Shown: positions 47,786-57,184 of the stretch, piece after piece | How the letters are laid out: every line of letters begins with the position of its first letter | Numbering within the stretch: the first letter of the stretch is position 1 | Source of the DNA: Sphingopyxis sp. H115 | GTDB lineage: Bacteria; Pseudomonadota; Alphaproteobacteria; Sphingomonadales; Sphingomonadaceae | Length of the DNA: 64,000 nt | Assembly: GCF_001468465.1 (NCBI RefSeq) | Contig: NZ_LNSA01000016.1 | Location: 1 to 64,000, forward strand | Direction: 5' to 3' | Position numbers and translations under genes: made by a program | The notes under the pieces: model-generated | Told to the model about the DNA's origin: nothing | What the model saw: the letters and a program-made list of their open reading frames with translations, nothing else | The model's database searches: none

Positions 47786-49266
47786 TGCGGCGGCGCGCGC
47801 GCCTGACCGGGGCGATGCTGGGCGCAAGTCTGGCCCTGTCCGGCTGTTATGCGCTCGACCCCGAAATGAAGCGCACGGTTGCCGAACGCAAGGCGCGCGA
47901 GCGTGCGCTAGCGGCAGCTCCCAAGGTCGCGCCGCCGGTATCGCCCCCCGAGGTTCCCGTCGTCGACGTGCGGCGCAGCGACGGACAGGCCGGCTGGCCC
48001 GAACCGCGCCCCGCTGTCGACCCGGCAACGGCAAGCCAGGCAGGACAGGCGATCGGTGAGGTCGCCGCCGCCTATGTCACGTTGAGCCTCGAGGCCGGGA
48101 CGCACGAAAAGGGCTATATCGATGCCTATTATGGTCCGAAACAGCTGTTCGAAGCCGCAACGGCCAAACCGCGCGACAAGGACGCACTGTTGCTGGCAAC
48201 GCGGCGGCTGGCCGAAAAGATCAGGGTGGCGATGCCCGGTCTCACCGATCCGATCGAACGCCGCCGCGCCGCCTTCCTGACCGCCCAGCTGCGCGCGGCG
48301 GAAACGCGGCTCGAAATGATGCAGGGCGCGCGTTTTTCCTTCGCCGAAGAATCCGAACGGCTTTTCGGTGTCCGCCCCGAACTGAAACCGCTCACCGCCT
48401 ATGACACGCCGCTCGCGACCGTCGCGGCGATGCTGCCCGGCGATAAGCCACTCGCGGAACGGGTCGAAGCCTATCTCGATCGCTTCACCATCCCCCCCGA
48501 CCGGCTACAGAAGGTGTTCGACGCCGCCATCGCGCGATGCCGCGGTCGAACCGCGACCCATGTCGCAATGCCGCAAGGCGAAAGCTTCGACCTTCAGTTC
48601 GTCACCGACAAAAGCTGGAGCGGCTATAATTACTACATGGGCGGCTATCACAGCATCATCCAGGTCAACACCGACCTGCCGATCCGCCTGTCGCGCGCGC
48701 TCGATCTTGGTTGCCACGAAGGCTATCCGGGCCACCACCTGCTGAACATGAAGATCGAGGAACAGCTGGTGCGCGGCCGCGGCTGGATCGAGTTTAGCGT
48801 CTATCCGCTCTACAGCCCGCAAAGCCTGATCGCCGAAGGCACGGCCAATTATGGTATCGACCTCGCCTTTCCCGACAAGACGCGGCCCGACACCGAACGC
48901 GACATCCTGATGCCGCTGGCCGAAATCGCGCCGCCGACAGATGACCGCTACTGGCAGTTGCTCGACGCGATGAAAGCATTGCAGGGCGCGCGGCTGACGA
49001 TTGCGCAGCAATATCTCGACGGGCAAATCGACCGGGCGGCAGCGGTCGCGCTCACCCAGAAATATCTGCTTGTATCTGCGGCGCGCGCCGAACAGATGAC
49101 GGCCTTTACAGACCGATATCGCAGCTATGTTATCAACTATGGTCTCGGCGAAGAGATTGTTCGCGATTTCATCGAACGCGGCGCGCCGGACCGCGACGAA
49201 ATCTGGCGCCGCATGGCGCTGATCCTCGGCGAGCCAACGCTGCCCGCGGACCTGCTGGGGCCATGA
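47785..49266 (+). CDS. DUF885 family lipoprotein, putative metallopeptidase
   Basis: A 493-residue protein with a lipoprotein signal (lipobox LSGC, Cys21), an Ala/Pro-rich linker and a DUF885-type peptidase domain. The metal motif LGCHEGYPGHHLL (residues 309-320) matches HExxxHH-type sites in this family, with a downstream Glu in LIAEGTANYGIDLA. The segment YNYYMGGYHSIIQVNTDLPI precedes it as usual. It should hydrolyse peptides or esters on the periplasmic face. It begins on the last base of the nhaA stop (TGATG), a coupling that may be accidental. The next gene starts 141 bases later. Confidence 0.82.
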   Translation: MRRRARLTGAMLGASLALSGCYALDPEMKRTVAERKARERALAAAPKVAPPVSPPEVPVVDVRRSDGQAGWPEPRPAVDPATASQAGQAIGEVAAAYVTLSLEAGTHEKGYIDAYYGPKQLFEAATAKPRDKDALLLATRRLAEKIRVAMPGLTDPIERRRAAFLTAQLRAAETRLEMMQGARFSFAEESERLFGVRPELKPLTAYDTPLATVAAMLPGDKPLAERVEAYLDRFTIPPDRLQKVFDAAIARCRGRTATHVAMPQGESFDLQFVTDKSWSGYNYYMGGYHSIIQVNTDLPIRLSRALDLGCHEGYPGHHLLNMKIEEQLVRGRGWIEFSVYPLYSPQSLIAEGTANYGIDLAFPDKTRPDTERDILMPLAEIAPPTDDRYWQLLDAMKALQGARLTIAQQYLDGQIDRAAAVALTQKYLLVSAARAEQMTAFTDRYRSYVINYGLGEEIVRDFIERGAPDRDEIWRRMALILGEPTLPADLLGP

Positions 49267-49407
49267 CCGGCGGCATACCGCTCCTATGGCTCGGCCAGGC
49301 AGGATCGCCGCGGCGCCCGCCGGCGGGGGTCGCACCGCGCGGATAAAGGAACCGGCGCATCGTTGCGCCGTCGATTATCCACGCAACCAATTCACGAGGA
49401 GCAGATC

Positions 49408-50175
49408 ATGCTCGACAAGACCGAAACCCATCGCCGAATCGAGACGCCCGAGATGAAGGATTATGGCGTCTATCTCGCGGTAGACCGCCTACTCGACTGC
49501 CAAAAGCCGCTCGCCGAGCTTTGCACTCCCGACGAATTGCAGTTCCAGATCGTCCACCAGGTCGAGGAACTGTGGATGAAGCTGATAGCCTTCACGCTTG
49601 TGGAGATCGACGGCCATATGGTGGCGGGCGAGACGATGCGCGTGCTGACGCTGTTCGACCGCGTGAACCGGATCATGCGGATGATGACCGACCAGCTCGC
49701 TCTGCTCGAAACGATGAGTCCCTTCGATTATCAGTCGATCCGCCTCCAGCTCGGCAATGGATCGGGCCAGGAAAGCCCCGGCTTCCAGCTGCTCCTGACG
49801 CTGCCGCAGCACCTATGGGTGCGGTATAAGGCCGCCTATCTCGATCCCGCAGGCCGCAGCGTCGCCGACGTTTACGACATCGGCTACAAACATGACGAGG
49901 CCTATATGGTGGCTGAGTCGCTGATCGAGTTCGACGAACTGTTCCAGATCTTCCGCGCGCACCACATCTATCTGATTCATCGTTCGATCGGGATGGGGTC
50001 GAAGTCGCTGAAGGGTCGCCCGGTCGAATTGCTCAACGCGGGCGCGCGGCACCGCTTCTTCCCCGAGCTTTGGGACATCCGCGCCGACATGACCGACCGC
50101 TGGGGCGCCGAATATGGTGTGAAGCGCGACAGCATCAGCGGCTCCTCGCCCGCCGGACACGGCAGCGGGCTGTGA
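49408..50175 (+). CDS. Tryptophan 2,3-dioxygenase family protein, divergent
   Basis: A 255-residue heme protein of the tryptophan 2,3-dioxygenase superfamily. Conserved pieces are DYGVYLAVDRLLDCQKPLAE, QFQIVHQVEELWMKL (distal His), LETMSPFDYQSIRLQLGNGS (Arg that binds the substrate carboxylate) and FRAHHIYLIHRSIG, whose second His aligns with the heme ligand, then RHRFFPELWDIR. The loop that in classical enzymes reads GTGGSSG and closes over tryptophan is here SLKGRPV, so the substrate may differ. A CGAGGAGCAG ribosome-binding site precedes the ATG at 49408. The stop overlaps the start of a kynureninase-like gene. No kynurenine formamidase gene is nearby. Confidence 0.8.
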   Translation: MLDKTETHRRIETPEMKDYGVYLAVDRLLDCQKPLAELCTPDELQFQIVHQVEELWMKLIAFTLVEIDGHMVAGETMRVLTLFDRVNRIMRMMTDQLALLETMSPFDYQSIRLQLGNGSGQESPGFQLLLTLPQHLWVRYKAAYLDPAGRSVADVYDIGYKHDEAYMVAESLIEFDELFQIFRAHHIYLIHRSIGMGSKSLKGRPVELLNAGARHRFFPELWDIRADMTDRWGAEYGVKRDSISGSSPAGHGSGL

Positions 50176-51299
50176 CCGGCGCGCTGTTGCCGGAAGCGAT
50201 CCGCGACCGCTTCCACCTGCCGCCGGGCGTCCCCTATCTCAAGAGCCATAGCGTCGGCTGCCAGCCGCGTGCTGCCGAAGCGCTGCTCCGCGACCGGCTA
50301 CTAATGCCCTGGCGCGAAACGGGCGAGGCCTGGCCCCACTGGCTCGAGGCGATCGATGCATGGCGCGCAGCGCTGGCCAAGCTGACCGGCGCGGAGGCGC
50401 AAGACCTCTGCCCGGCGACCAACGTCACCGCGGCGCTGTCGCGTTATATATCGGCGCTCGGCCCGGCAACCGGCCGGCGGACCATCCTGCTCGCGCCAAG
50501 CGCCTTTCCGACGATCGGCTATCTCGCAAGCGGCCTTGCGGCGGCGGGGTGGAAGACGCGCTACCTGCCCGGCGACGCCGAAGTCCGCGACGCGGCGAGC
50601 TGGACGGCCGCGCTCGACGGGGACGTCGCGCTCGTGATCGCGATGCACGTCAGCTCGAACAGTGGCGCGCTGGCCGATATCGCCGCCATCGCATCAGCGG
50701 CCAAGGCGGCGGGCGCGCGCTGCATCGCCGACTGCGCGCAGTCGGTCGGCGTCGTTCCCGTCACCCCCGATGCATGGGGCGTCGATGCGGTGCTCGGCAC
50801 CAGCGTCAAATGGCTGTGCGGCGGGCCCGGCGCGGCTTGGCTGTGGGTCGCGCCGCACGACCGCAGCACACTCGATCCGATGGAACGCGGCTGGTGGAGC
50901 CACGAAAATCCGTTCGAGATGAATATCCACGATTTCCGTTACGCGCCCGATGCACGGCGCTGGTGGGGCGGCACCCCCGACGTAGCGCCCTTCATCCTCT
51001 CGACCGCGGGGATCGAGGCGATCGCTGGCATCGGGGTCGATGCGATCCGCGCGCACAACCGGCGGTTACAGGACATGCTGCGCGATGCGCTGGCGCCGAA
51101 AACCCCGCAATGGCGCTGGCCTAAAGGCAACTTCGGTGGAACCTTGTGCATCGACACCGGCGCCGACCAGCCGCGCGTCGCCGACCTGCTCGGTCGCCAT
51201 CATATCCGCGCCGACTTTCGCGGCACGGTCCTGCGGCTGTCGTTTCACGCCTATAATGGCATCCCCGACGTCGAACGGACGGTGGCAGCGCTCGGCTAG
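50172..51299 (+). CDS. Kynureninase-like class V aminotransferase-fold enzyme
   Basis: A 375-residue PLP enzyme, starting with a GTG that overlaps the dioxygenase stop (GTGA). N-terminal GVPYLKSHSVGCQPRAAE takes the place of the kynureninase YLxGNSLGxxP. PLP-site parts are ATNVTAALSRYI, AMHVSSNSGALADIAAI, CIADCAQSVGVVPV and the Schiff-base Lys in GTSVKWLCGGPGAAWLWV, followed by GWWSHENPFEM. Close relatives include kynureninase and cysteine desulfurase. Partnering with the dioxygenase suggests cleavage of a kynurenine-like product to an anthranilate-like one, but the altered NSLG motif leaves the substrate open. A large inverted repeat follows the stop. Confidence 0.75.
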   Translation: MTGALLPEAIRDRFHLPPGVPYLKSHSVGCQPRAAEALLRDRLLMPWRETGEAWPHWLEAIDAWRAALAKLTGAEAQDLCPATNVTAALSRYISALGPATGRRTILLAPSAFPTIGYLASGLAAAGWKTRYLPGDAEVRDAASWTAALDGDVALVIAMHVSSNSGALADIAAIASAAKAAGARCIADCAQSVGVVPVTPDAWGVDAVLGTSVKWLCGGPGAAWLWVAPHDRSTLDPMERGWWSHENPFEMNIHDFRYAPDARRWWGGTPDVAPFILSTAGIEAIAGIGVDAIRAHNRRLQDMLRDALAPKTPQWRWPKGNFGGTLCIDTGADQPRVADLLGRHHIRADFRGTVLRLSFHAYNGIPDVERTVAALG

Positions 51300-51303
51300 C
51301 CAA

Positions 51304-51387
51304 ACCCGTTCGTGTCGAGCGCAGTCGAGACACCGCGAAGGTCCACAAGACCGATGGATATCTCGACTGCGCTCGACACGAACGGGT
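51304..51387. repeat. Perfect 27-bp inverted repeat, probable bidirectional terminator
   Basis: The arm at 51304-51330 (starting ACCCGTTCGTGTCGAGCGCA) is the exact reverse complement of 51361-51387, with a 30-base spacer. It lies between the stop of the kynureninase-like gene and the stop of the convergent oxidoreductase gene. It resembles dispersed TTCGTGTCGAGCGCAGTCGA elements found in many proteobacteria. Confidence 0.75.
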
Positions 51388-51392
51388 GGGTT

Positions 51393-52400
51393 TCAGATAT
51401 CGACGACAATTTTGCCGAAATGGGCGTTGGCGATCTGAAGCCGAAAGGCGTCGCCCAGCCTTTCGAGTGCGAAATGGTCGCTGATCACGGGGCGAAGGCC
51501 GTTCGCCTCGACCCCGGCGATCATGTCGAGCTGTTGCGCCCGGCTGCCGACCGTGAGGCCCTGCACGCGCAGATTCTTGCTCATCAGCAGCGCGGTCTGC
51601 ACCGGGCCGACGACCCCCGCCAGTACGCCGATCAGCGCGACATGCCCGCCAACGCGCGCCGCGACCATCGACTGGCCGAGCGTCCCGGCCCCGCCGATCT
51701 CGACCACCGTGTCGACCCCGCGCCCACCGGTCAGTTCGAGCGCCTTGGCGCCCCATTTGGGTTCTTCCTTATAGTTGATGACTTCGTCGGCGCCGAGCGC
51801 CTTCAGCTTTTCGAGCTTCGCGTCGGACGAACTCGTCGCGATTACGCGCGCGCCCGCCGCCTTGGCGAATTGCAGCGCGAACACCGACACGCCGCCGCTG
51901 CCCTGGACCAGCACCGTCGACCCTGGCTGCGTCGTGCCGTCAACGAACAGCGCGCGCCACGCGGTCAGCCCAGCGCAGGTCAGCGTCGCCGCCTCGGCCG
52001 CCGACCAGCCCGCAGGTGCGCGCGTGAACCAATGCTCCGGCACCACCACGGCTTCGCGCGCATAGCCGTCGATGCCGTCGCCCGGGACTTGGGTGAAGGC
52101 GCTCGCGGGCGGCGCGCCGTCATGCCAATCGGGGAAGAAGAGCGACACGGCGAGGTCGCCGACCTGAAAGCCCGTGACGCCCTCGCCCACCGCTTCGACC
52201 ACGCCCGCGCCGTCGGACATCGGGATGCGGTTCTCGGCGGTCGGGATCATCCCCGCGACGACCGCAAAGTCGTGGAAGTTGAGCGACGACGCACCCAATC
52301 GAACGCGAATTGCGCCCGGCCCCGGATCGCCGGGATCGGGCAGGTCGGCGGGCACCAGATTGTCGAGCGACGCGGGTGCTCGCAGCTCGATGGCGCGCAT
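51393..52400 (-). CDS. Zinc-binding-type alcohol dehydrogenase / quinone oxidoreductase family
   Basis: A 335-residue medium-chain dehydrogenase/reductase. GroES-like N-terminal half: SSLNFHDFAVVAGMIP, PMSDGAGVVEAVGEGVTGFQ, GDLAVSLFF; Rossmann half: VLVQGSGGVSVFALQFAKAA, ATSSSDAKLEKLKALGADEV, INYKEE and VVEIGGAGTLGQSM. The zinc-binding Cys/His ligands of true alcohol dehydrogenases are missing, so it is probably a zinc-free NADPH-quinone or enoyl reductase. The start shares one base with the stop of the deacylase gene (TAATG). The pair is convergent to the kynureninase-like gene. The substrate is unknown. Confidence 0.85.
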   Translation of the reverse strand: MRAIELRAPASLDNLVPADLPDPGDPGPGAIRVRLGASSLNFHDFAVVAGMIPTAENRIPMSDGAGVVEAVGEGVTGFQVGDLAVSLFFPDWHDGAPPASAFTQVPGDGIDGYAREAVVVPEHWFTRAPAGWSAAEAATLTCAGLTAWRALFVDGTTQPGSTVLVQGSGGVSVFALQFAKAAGARVIATSSSDAKLEKLKALGADEVINYKEEPKWGAKALELTGGRGVDTVVEIGGAGTLGQSMVAARVGGHVALIGVLAGVVGPVQTALLMSKNLRVQGLTVGSRAQQLDMIAGVEANGLRPVISDHFALERLGDAFRLQIANAHFGKIVVDI

Positions 52401-54139
52401 TATTCCGCCGCCATCGCTATTTCGACGCGCTGCGGGCCGCGGATCACGCCGCCGGGGGTCGGCCCCTGCATCGCGCCATCGCGGAAGGTCACTTCGCCCG
52501 ACTTGATCGTCGCGACATAGCCGTCGGCTTTTTGCAGCAGGCGCTTGCCGCCCGCGGGCAGGTCGAAGGCGAGCCAAGGCTTGCCGAGCTTCAGCGCCTC
52601 CATGTCGATCACGTTCAAATCGGCGAGATAGCCCGGCGCGAGCACGCCGCGATCTTCGAGGCCGTAGAGCATCGCGGTATCGCGGCACTGGCGCTTGATC
52701 GCATGTTCCAGCGCGATGCGATGGCCTTTGCGGTCGCGCACCCAATGCTGGAGCATGAAGGTCGGGGAGGCCGCGTCGCAGATCGTCCCGCAATGCGCGC
52801 CGCCGTCGGAGAGGCTGTTCACCGTGTCGTCGGCGGCTTGCAAATCTTCGAGGAAATTGAGGTTGCCGTCGCGATAGTTGAGGATCGGAAAATAGATGAA
52901 GCCCTTGCCATCGTCCTTCATGAGGAGGTCATAGGCATATTCGTCGGGCGAGACGCCCGCCGCGGTGGCGCGCGCCATGATGCTTTCGTCCATCTTGGGT
53001 TCGTAATTGAAATCGGGGTCCATTTCGAACTGGACCGGCCAGCCCAGCGCGACGACTTTCAAAAAGTCGATGATGTCGCTTTCGGGCCAGATATTTTCCT
53101 CTTCGATCATGCGTTTCTTGAAGGCAGGGTTTTTGAGCTTCGCGAGTTGCTCTGCCCACGGCAGGTCAACGATCTCTTCCCACGCGGGCTTGAAGCGGAA
53201 CGGGTGGACGGTGCCTTGCCAAGCCATGATCACGCCGTTGCCGCGCAGCGCGATCTGGGCAACGATGTTCGCGCCGCTCGCATTCTGGCGCCGCATCTCC
53301 TCGATCTGCTCCTCGAGCGGCAGCTCCTTGGCGATCGACTGGAGCGCGGCGAAAGTCACCGGCAGCCCGGTTTCACGGCTCAAATCGCCCATCCACTCAA
53401 ATTCGTTCCACTCGCGCTTGAGGTCGCTCGCCATTTCGAACACGCCATAACCGACGCGCCCCATCGCGCGGCCGATCGCGATCAGCTCTTCGGCGGTCGC
53501 GGTGGTGCCGGGGACAAGCTCGCCATCGATCGACTTGTGGAGCACGGTGCGGCTGGTCGAGAAACCCAATGCGCCCGCGCGCACGCCTTCCTCGACGATC
53601 CGCGACATTTCGGCGATGTCCGCGTCGGTCGGGATCGCACCCGGTTTTTCGCGGTCGCCGAGGACATAGGCGCGCACGGCACCATGCGGGACGTGGCACG
53701 CTACATCAACGGTGCGCGGCAGTTTCTCCAGCGCGTCCATATATTCGGGGAAGGTCTCCCAGCCCCACGACATGCCTTCGGCAAGCGCTGTCCCGGGGAT
53801 GTCCTCGACGCCTTCCATCAGCGAAATCAGCCAGTCGTGGCGGTCGGGCTTGGCGGGCGCGAAACCAACACCGCAATTGCCCATGACGACGGTGGTGACG
53901 CCGTGCCAGCTCGACGGCGCCATTTCGGCATCCCACGTCGCCTGCCCGTCATAATGGGTGTGGACGTCGACGAAGCCGGGGGTAACGATCTTGCCGGTGG
54001 CGTCGATTTCTTCGCGGCCAGCGCTGAGCTTCTCGCCAACGGCGACGATCCGGTCGCCATCGATCGCGACGTCAGCGACAAAGGGCGCGCCGCCCGAACC
54101 ATCGACGACGGTGCCGCCGCGAATCACCAGATCATGCAT
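52400..54139 (-). CDS. N-acyl-D-amino-acid deacylase / amidohydrolase family 3
   Basis: A 579-residue metal-dependent hydrolase. The N-terminal [20 protein letters not shown] and [20 protein letters not shown] hold the HxH metal site; GNCGVGFAP has the Cys seen in D-aminoacylases; later parts are [26 protein letters not shown] (metal Asp) and [20 protein letters not shown]. The length is normal. It should release amino acids or related amines from N-acyl-D compounds. It is coupled to a quinone-oxidoreductase-like gene. The leader at 54140-54200 is AT-rich and likely holds its promoter, but no unambiguous boxes are seen. Confidence 0.85.
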   Translation of the reverse strand: MHDLVIRGGTVVDGSGGAPFVADVAIDGDRIVAVGEKLSAGREEIDATGKIVTPGFVDVHTHYDGQATWDAEMAPSSWHGVTTVVMGNCGVGFAPAKPDRHDWLISLMEGVEDIPGTALAEGMSWGWETFPEYMDALEKLPRTVDVACHVPHGAVRAYVLGDREKPGAIPTDADIAEMSRIVEEGVRAGALGFSTSRTVLHKSIDGELVPGTTATAEELIAIGRAMGRVGYGVFEMASDLKREWNEFEWMGDLSRETGLPVTFAALQSIAKELPLEEQIEEMRRQNASGANIVAQIALRGNGVIMAWQGTVHPFRFKPAWEEIVDLPWAEQLAKLKNPAFKKRMIEEENIWPESDIIDFLKVVALGWPVQFEMDPDFNYEPKMDESIMARATAAGVSPDEYAYDLLMKDDGKGFIYFPILNYRDGNLNFLEDLQAADDTVNSLSDGGAHCGTICDAASPTFMLQHWVRDRKGHRIALEHAIKRQCRDTAMLYGLEDRGVLAPGYLADLNVIDMEALKLGKPWLAFDLPAGGKRLLQKADGYVATIKSGEVTFRDGAMQGPTPGGVIRGPQRVEIAMAAE

Positions 54140-54262
54140 GTCCGTCTCCCGATTTTTAGTTTCACAGAAAAACCTATCATCAAATTCGCGAGATGCAAAT
54201 AATCGGGCGAAGGCGGCGCGATACTGTTATACTGGCGCGATACACGTCAGGGAGTCGATGCC

Positions 54263-55012
54263 ATGATCCGTCCGCTTACCCTCGCCCTGCTTCTCGCCGT
54301 ATCGGCGGCTCCGCTCGCTGCCAAAGAAGCCGCCACCTCCGACTATCATGCCGCGCTGGCCGATCCCACGCGCCCCGCCGACGACCGAACACGCGACGCG
54401 GCGCGCAAGCCCGGCGAACTGCTCGCCTTCGCGCAAGTCGCGCCGGGGGAGATGGTCGGCGACTATGTCATGGGCGGCGGTTATGTCACCCGCCTGCTCG
54501 CCGCCGCGGTCGGCCCCACTGGCAAGGTCTATGGTTTCCAGCCCGCAGAATTCATCGCCTTCAAGAAACAATATGGCGACGACCAGGCCGCGGTGGACGC
54601 GGCCTATCCGAATGTCGATGCCGTCGCGGGGCCTTTCGCCGCACCCGCCTTTCCCGAACCGCTCGACACGATCATCACCGTGCAGAATTTCCACGACCTC
54701 TATCTGAATCCCTTCCCTGAAGGCACCGGCGCCAAGGCAAGCGCGGCCTTGTTCGCGGCGCTAAAGCCCGGCGGCACGCTGGTCGTCGTCGACCACAGTG
54801 CGGCGGACGGCAGCGGCACGGGGCTGTCCGACAGCCTGCACCGCATCGACAAGGCTGCGGTCGTCGCCGCGCTGACCAGCGCGGGTTTCAAACTGGAGGC
54901 TGAAAGCGACGTTTACCGCCGCCCCGACGATCCGCGTAGCGCCAATGTCTTCGACAAGGACATCCGCGGCAAGACCGACCAGTTCGCATTGCGCTTCCGC
55001 AAACCGGGCTGA
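54263..55012 (+). CDS. Exported SAM-methyltransferase-fold protein
   Basis: A 249-residue protein with a Sec signal peptide (MIRPLTLALLLAVSAAPLAA) and a class I methyltransferase fold. The SAM-binding glycine motif is loose (GDYVMGGGYVTRLLAAAVGP), followed by KVYGFQPAEF and an IITVQNFHDLYLNPFPEG segment, and a GGTLVVVDHSAADG strand. Such exported homologues occur in sphingomonads and their periplasmic role is unclear, since SAM is cytosolic. It may not be an active methyltransferase. It diverges from the deacylase gene; AGGGAG and a GTTATACT -10-like element lie upstream. A short hairpin follows the stop. Confidence 0.75.
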   Translation: MIRPLTLALLLAVSAAPLAAKEAATSDYHAALADPTRPADDRTRDAARKPGELLAFAQVAPGEMVGDYVMGGGYVTRLLAAAVGPTGKVYGFQPAEFIAFKKQYGDDQAAVDAAYPNVDAVAGPFAAPAFPEPLDTIITVQNFHDLYLNPFPEGTGAKASAALFAALKPGGTLVVVDHSAADGSGTGLSDSLHRIDKAAVVAALTSAGFKLEAESDVYRRPDDPRSANVFDKDIRGKTDQFALRFRKPG

Positions 55013-55039
55013 CCGGTTGCGGTCGATCCGTTGTATTGT

Positions 55040-55061
55040 CATTCCCTCAAAAGCGGGAATG
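55040..55061. terminator. Short hairpin after the methyltransferase-fold gene
   Basis: CATTCCC pairs with GGGAATG around an 8-base loop, 27 bases after the stop. It looks like a degenerate copy of the CATTCCCGCGAAAGCGGGAATG repeat of alphaproteobacteria and may terminate one or both converging transcripts. No T-run follows. Confidence 0.4.
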
Positions 55062-55095
55062 GCGAATAAGGAAGTAGCAACGGCAGCGCCCACCC

Positions 55096-56364
55096 CTAAG
55101 CGGACACCCGCCCCCCGGCTGGGTCCAGTCGAAGATAGCGCCGCTCGGCCTCTGCCATATAATCGCGGGTCAGAGGCAGCGCGTGGCGGCTCCGCGCGAA
55201 CTGGATTTGGTAATTGCCCATCCCGCCGCTTTCGAACGCCGCGGTCGCCCCGGCGAGGTAGAAGCACCACATGCGGAAAAAGCGATCGCCCATCCTGGCG
55301 ACGATTTCCGCCTCATGCGCCAGCGTGCGCGCATACCATTTGCGCAAGGTCAGCGCATAATGAAGGCGCAGCGTCTCGATATCGGTTGCGATCAGCCGGC
55401 TTTTCTCGCTCGCGGCCAATGTTTCGCTGAGCGCCGGGATATAGCCGCCGGGGAAGATATATTTGCGCGTGAACGCGTCGGTCGCCCCGGGGCGGCCGAA
55501 ACGGCCGATCGTGTGGAGCAGCATCACCCCGTCGGCGGCCATCAGATTGGCGGCGGCGCGAAAGAAGGTTTCAAAATTGGTGGCGCCGACATGTTCGAAC
55601 ATGCCGACCGACACGATGCGGTCGAACCGGCCCGCCTCGCGCGCAGCGAGGTCGCGATAGTCGATCAGCTCGAATTGGACGCGGTCGGCCACCCCAGCCG
55701 CCTCGGCGCGTTGGCGCGCGAGCGCGAGCTGTTCTTCGGACAGGGTGATCCCGAGCACGTCGACCGCTTCGAGCTGGGCGAGCGTGATCGCCATACCGCC
55801 CCAGCCGCAACCGATGTCGAGGATGCGCTGGCCGGGCGCGAGCGCGAGCTTTGCCGCGATGTGCGCTTTCTTCGCGACCTGCGCTTCCTCCAGCGTCATG
55901 TCGGGGCGGGGCCAATAGGCGCAGCTATATTGCATGTCCTCGTCGAGGAAGAGGCGGTAGAGATCGTTGCCGATGTCGTAATGATGTTTGACATTGGCGC
56001 GCGATTGGCGCCGGCGGTTGATCGAACTGATCCGCGTTTTCACCCATTCGGCGCGCCGTCCCAGCCATGTCTTGTCGCGCAGTTTCGCACCGCGATCCCA
56101 TGGCGTGTTCATGCGAATGAGGCCGACCAGATCCATGATGTCGCCCTCGACCAGCTCCATCTCGCCGTCCATGAAGGCTTCGGCGGCGCCGAGCCGCGGG
56201 TCGAGAATGATGCGGCGCATCCCACGGCGGCGGGTGAAACGGATGGTGACATCGGGAAATCCGGGCGCCGACTGACCATAAACTTCGTGCGCGCCATCGG
56301 GCGCGACGACGGTCAGCCGCCCCTGACGAATGACCCGGGAGAGAAACGGACGCAAGATCGACAT
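55096..56364 (-). CDS. cfa: Cyclopropane-fatty-acyl-phospholipid synthase
   Basis: A 422-residue SAM-dependent enzyme that adds a methylene to unsaturated membrane phospholipid chains. The N-terminal domain (about 1-130) is of the CFA type (GFPDVTIRFTRRRGMRRIIL). The SAM site is RILDIGCGWGGMAITLAQLE; active-site parts are QYSCAYWPRPDMTLEEAQ (substrate Cys), EHVGATNFETFFRAAANLM, and FPGGYIPALSETLAA. The length is slightly above E. coli Cfa. It is the last of four minus-strand genes (acyl-CoA ligase, cytochrome b, molybdoenzyme, cfa), with 40 bases to the molybdoenzyme stop. Confidence 0.93.
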   Translation of the reverse strand: MSILRPFLSRVIRQGRLTVVAPDGAHEVYGQSAPGFPDVTIRFTRRRGMRRIILDPRLGAAEAFMDGEMELVEGDIMDLVGLIRMNTPWDRGAKLRDKTWLGRRAEWVKTRISSINRRRQSRANVKHHYDIGNDLYRLFLDEDMQYSCAYWPRPDMTLEEAQVAKKAHIAAKLALAPGQRILDIGCGWGGMAITLAQLEAVDVLGITLSEEQLALARQRAEAAGVADRVQFELIDYRDLAAREAGRFDRIVSVGMFEHVGATNFETFFRAAANLMAADGVMLLHTIGRFGRPGATDAFTRKYIFPGGYIPALSETLAASEKSRLIATDIETLRLHYALTLRKWYARTLAHEAEIVARMGDRFFRMWCFYLAGATAAFESGGMGNYQIQFARSRHALPLTRDYMAEAERRYLRLDPAGGRVSA

Positions 56365-56404
56365 ATTTTATCCACGGAACAATCGCGCCGCGAAATGGTT
56401 GCGG

Positions 56405-57184
56405 TCAAATTCCCGCATACCATTCATAATCGATACGATCTTCCCAATAGCCGCCCTTGCCCGCGCCGATCCGGTCGAGGCTTGCTACCGCCTCGATCGC
56501 CTTCACATATTTGGCGTGCTTGTAGCCAAGCTGGCGCTCGATGCGCAGGCGCAGCGGGGCACCATTGGCGATCGGGAGCAGCGCATCGTTGAGCGCCCAC
56601 GCCATGATCGTCTGCGGGTGCAGCGCATCGACCATATCGCAGCTTTCATAATAGAGCGCGTCGCCGAGCCGGTCGGCGCAGCGGAAGACGATATAGCGCG
56701 CGCTGTCCCTTACCCCCGCCGCGGCGAGGATGCGGCCGAGTTGCGGTCCGGTCCATTGGCCGATCGCGCTCCACCCTTCGACACAATCGTGCCGCGTGAT
56801 CTGCGTCCGCTGCGGCATCGCCCGAATATCGGCCATCGAGAGCGACAGCGGCCGCGCGACCAAGCCGGAAACCTTGACGCTCCAGTCGGCGAAGCCCGAC
56901 GCCGCATGAGTGGCATAGGCGTCGCCCGGCGGCAGCCTTGTCCCGTTCGAGCGGAAGGTCGGCGACAGATCGGCGCGCGTAAATTCGCGCGCGAGCGCAT
57001 CGCGATCCATCAGCGCGCGCTGGCTGGCACGGTTCATCTCTTCGCCCATCGACAAGATCTTGCGAACCGCGGGCGCATCGTTGACCGCATCGCAGCCGGC
57101 AAGCAGCGGCAGGACCCCCGACGCGGCCACCAAGCCGCCGGCCCGCGCGATCAACTCGCGCCGCGGAAGGATAAGGTCGCTCAT
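56405..57184 (-). CDS. Sulfite-oxidase-fold molybdoenzyme, Tat-exported
   Basis: A 259-residue protein. It begins with a twin-arginine signal (LPRRELIARAGGLVAASGVL) ending in a lipobox-like LLAGC (Cys31), then the molybdopterin domain of the sulfite oxidase/YedY family. The molybdenum-ligating Cys is Cys134 in TRHDCVEGWSAIGQWTG; other parts are YIVFRCADRLGDALYYESCD and PLRLRIERQLGYKHAKYVKA. The substrate could be a sulfoxide, as for MsrP. It overlaps the cytochrome b gene by four bases, which is its probable electron partner. Molybdenum supply may come from the modABC genes about 49 kb away. The ATG at 57184 is fixed by the Tat signal. Confidence 0.88.
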   Translation of the reverse strand: MSDLILPRRELIARAGGLVAASGVLPLLAGCDAVNDAPAVRKILSMGEEMNRASQRALMDRDALAREFTRADLSPTFRSNGTRLPPGDAYATHAASGFADWSVKVSGLVARPLSLSMADIRAMPQRTQITRHDCVEGWSAIGQWTGPQLGRILAAAGVRDSARYIVFRCADRLGDALYYESCDMVDALHPQTIMAWALNDALLPIANGAPLRLRIERQLGYKHAKYVKAIEAVASLDRIGAGKGGYWEDRIDYEWYAGI

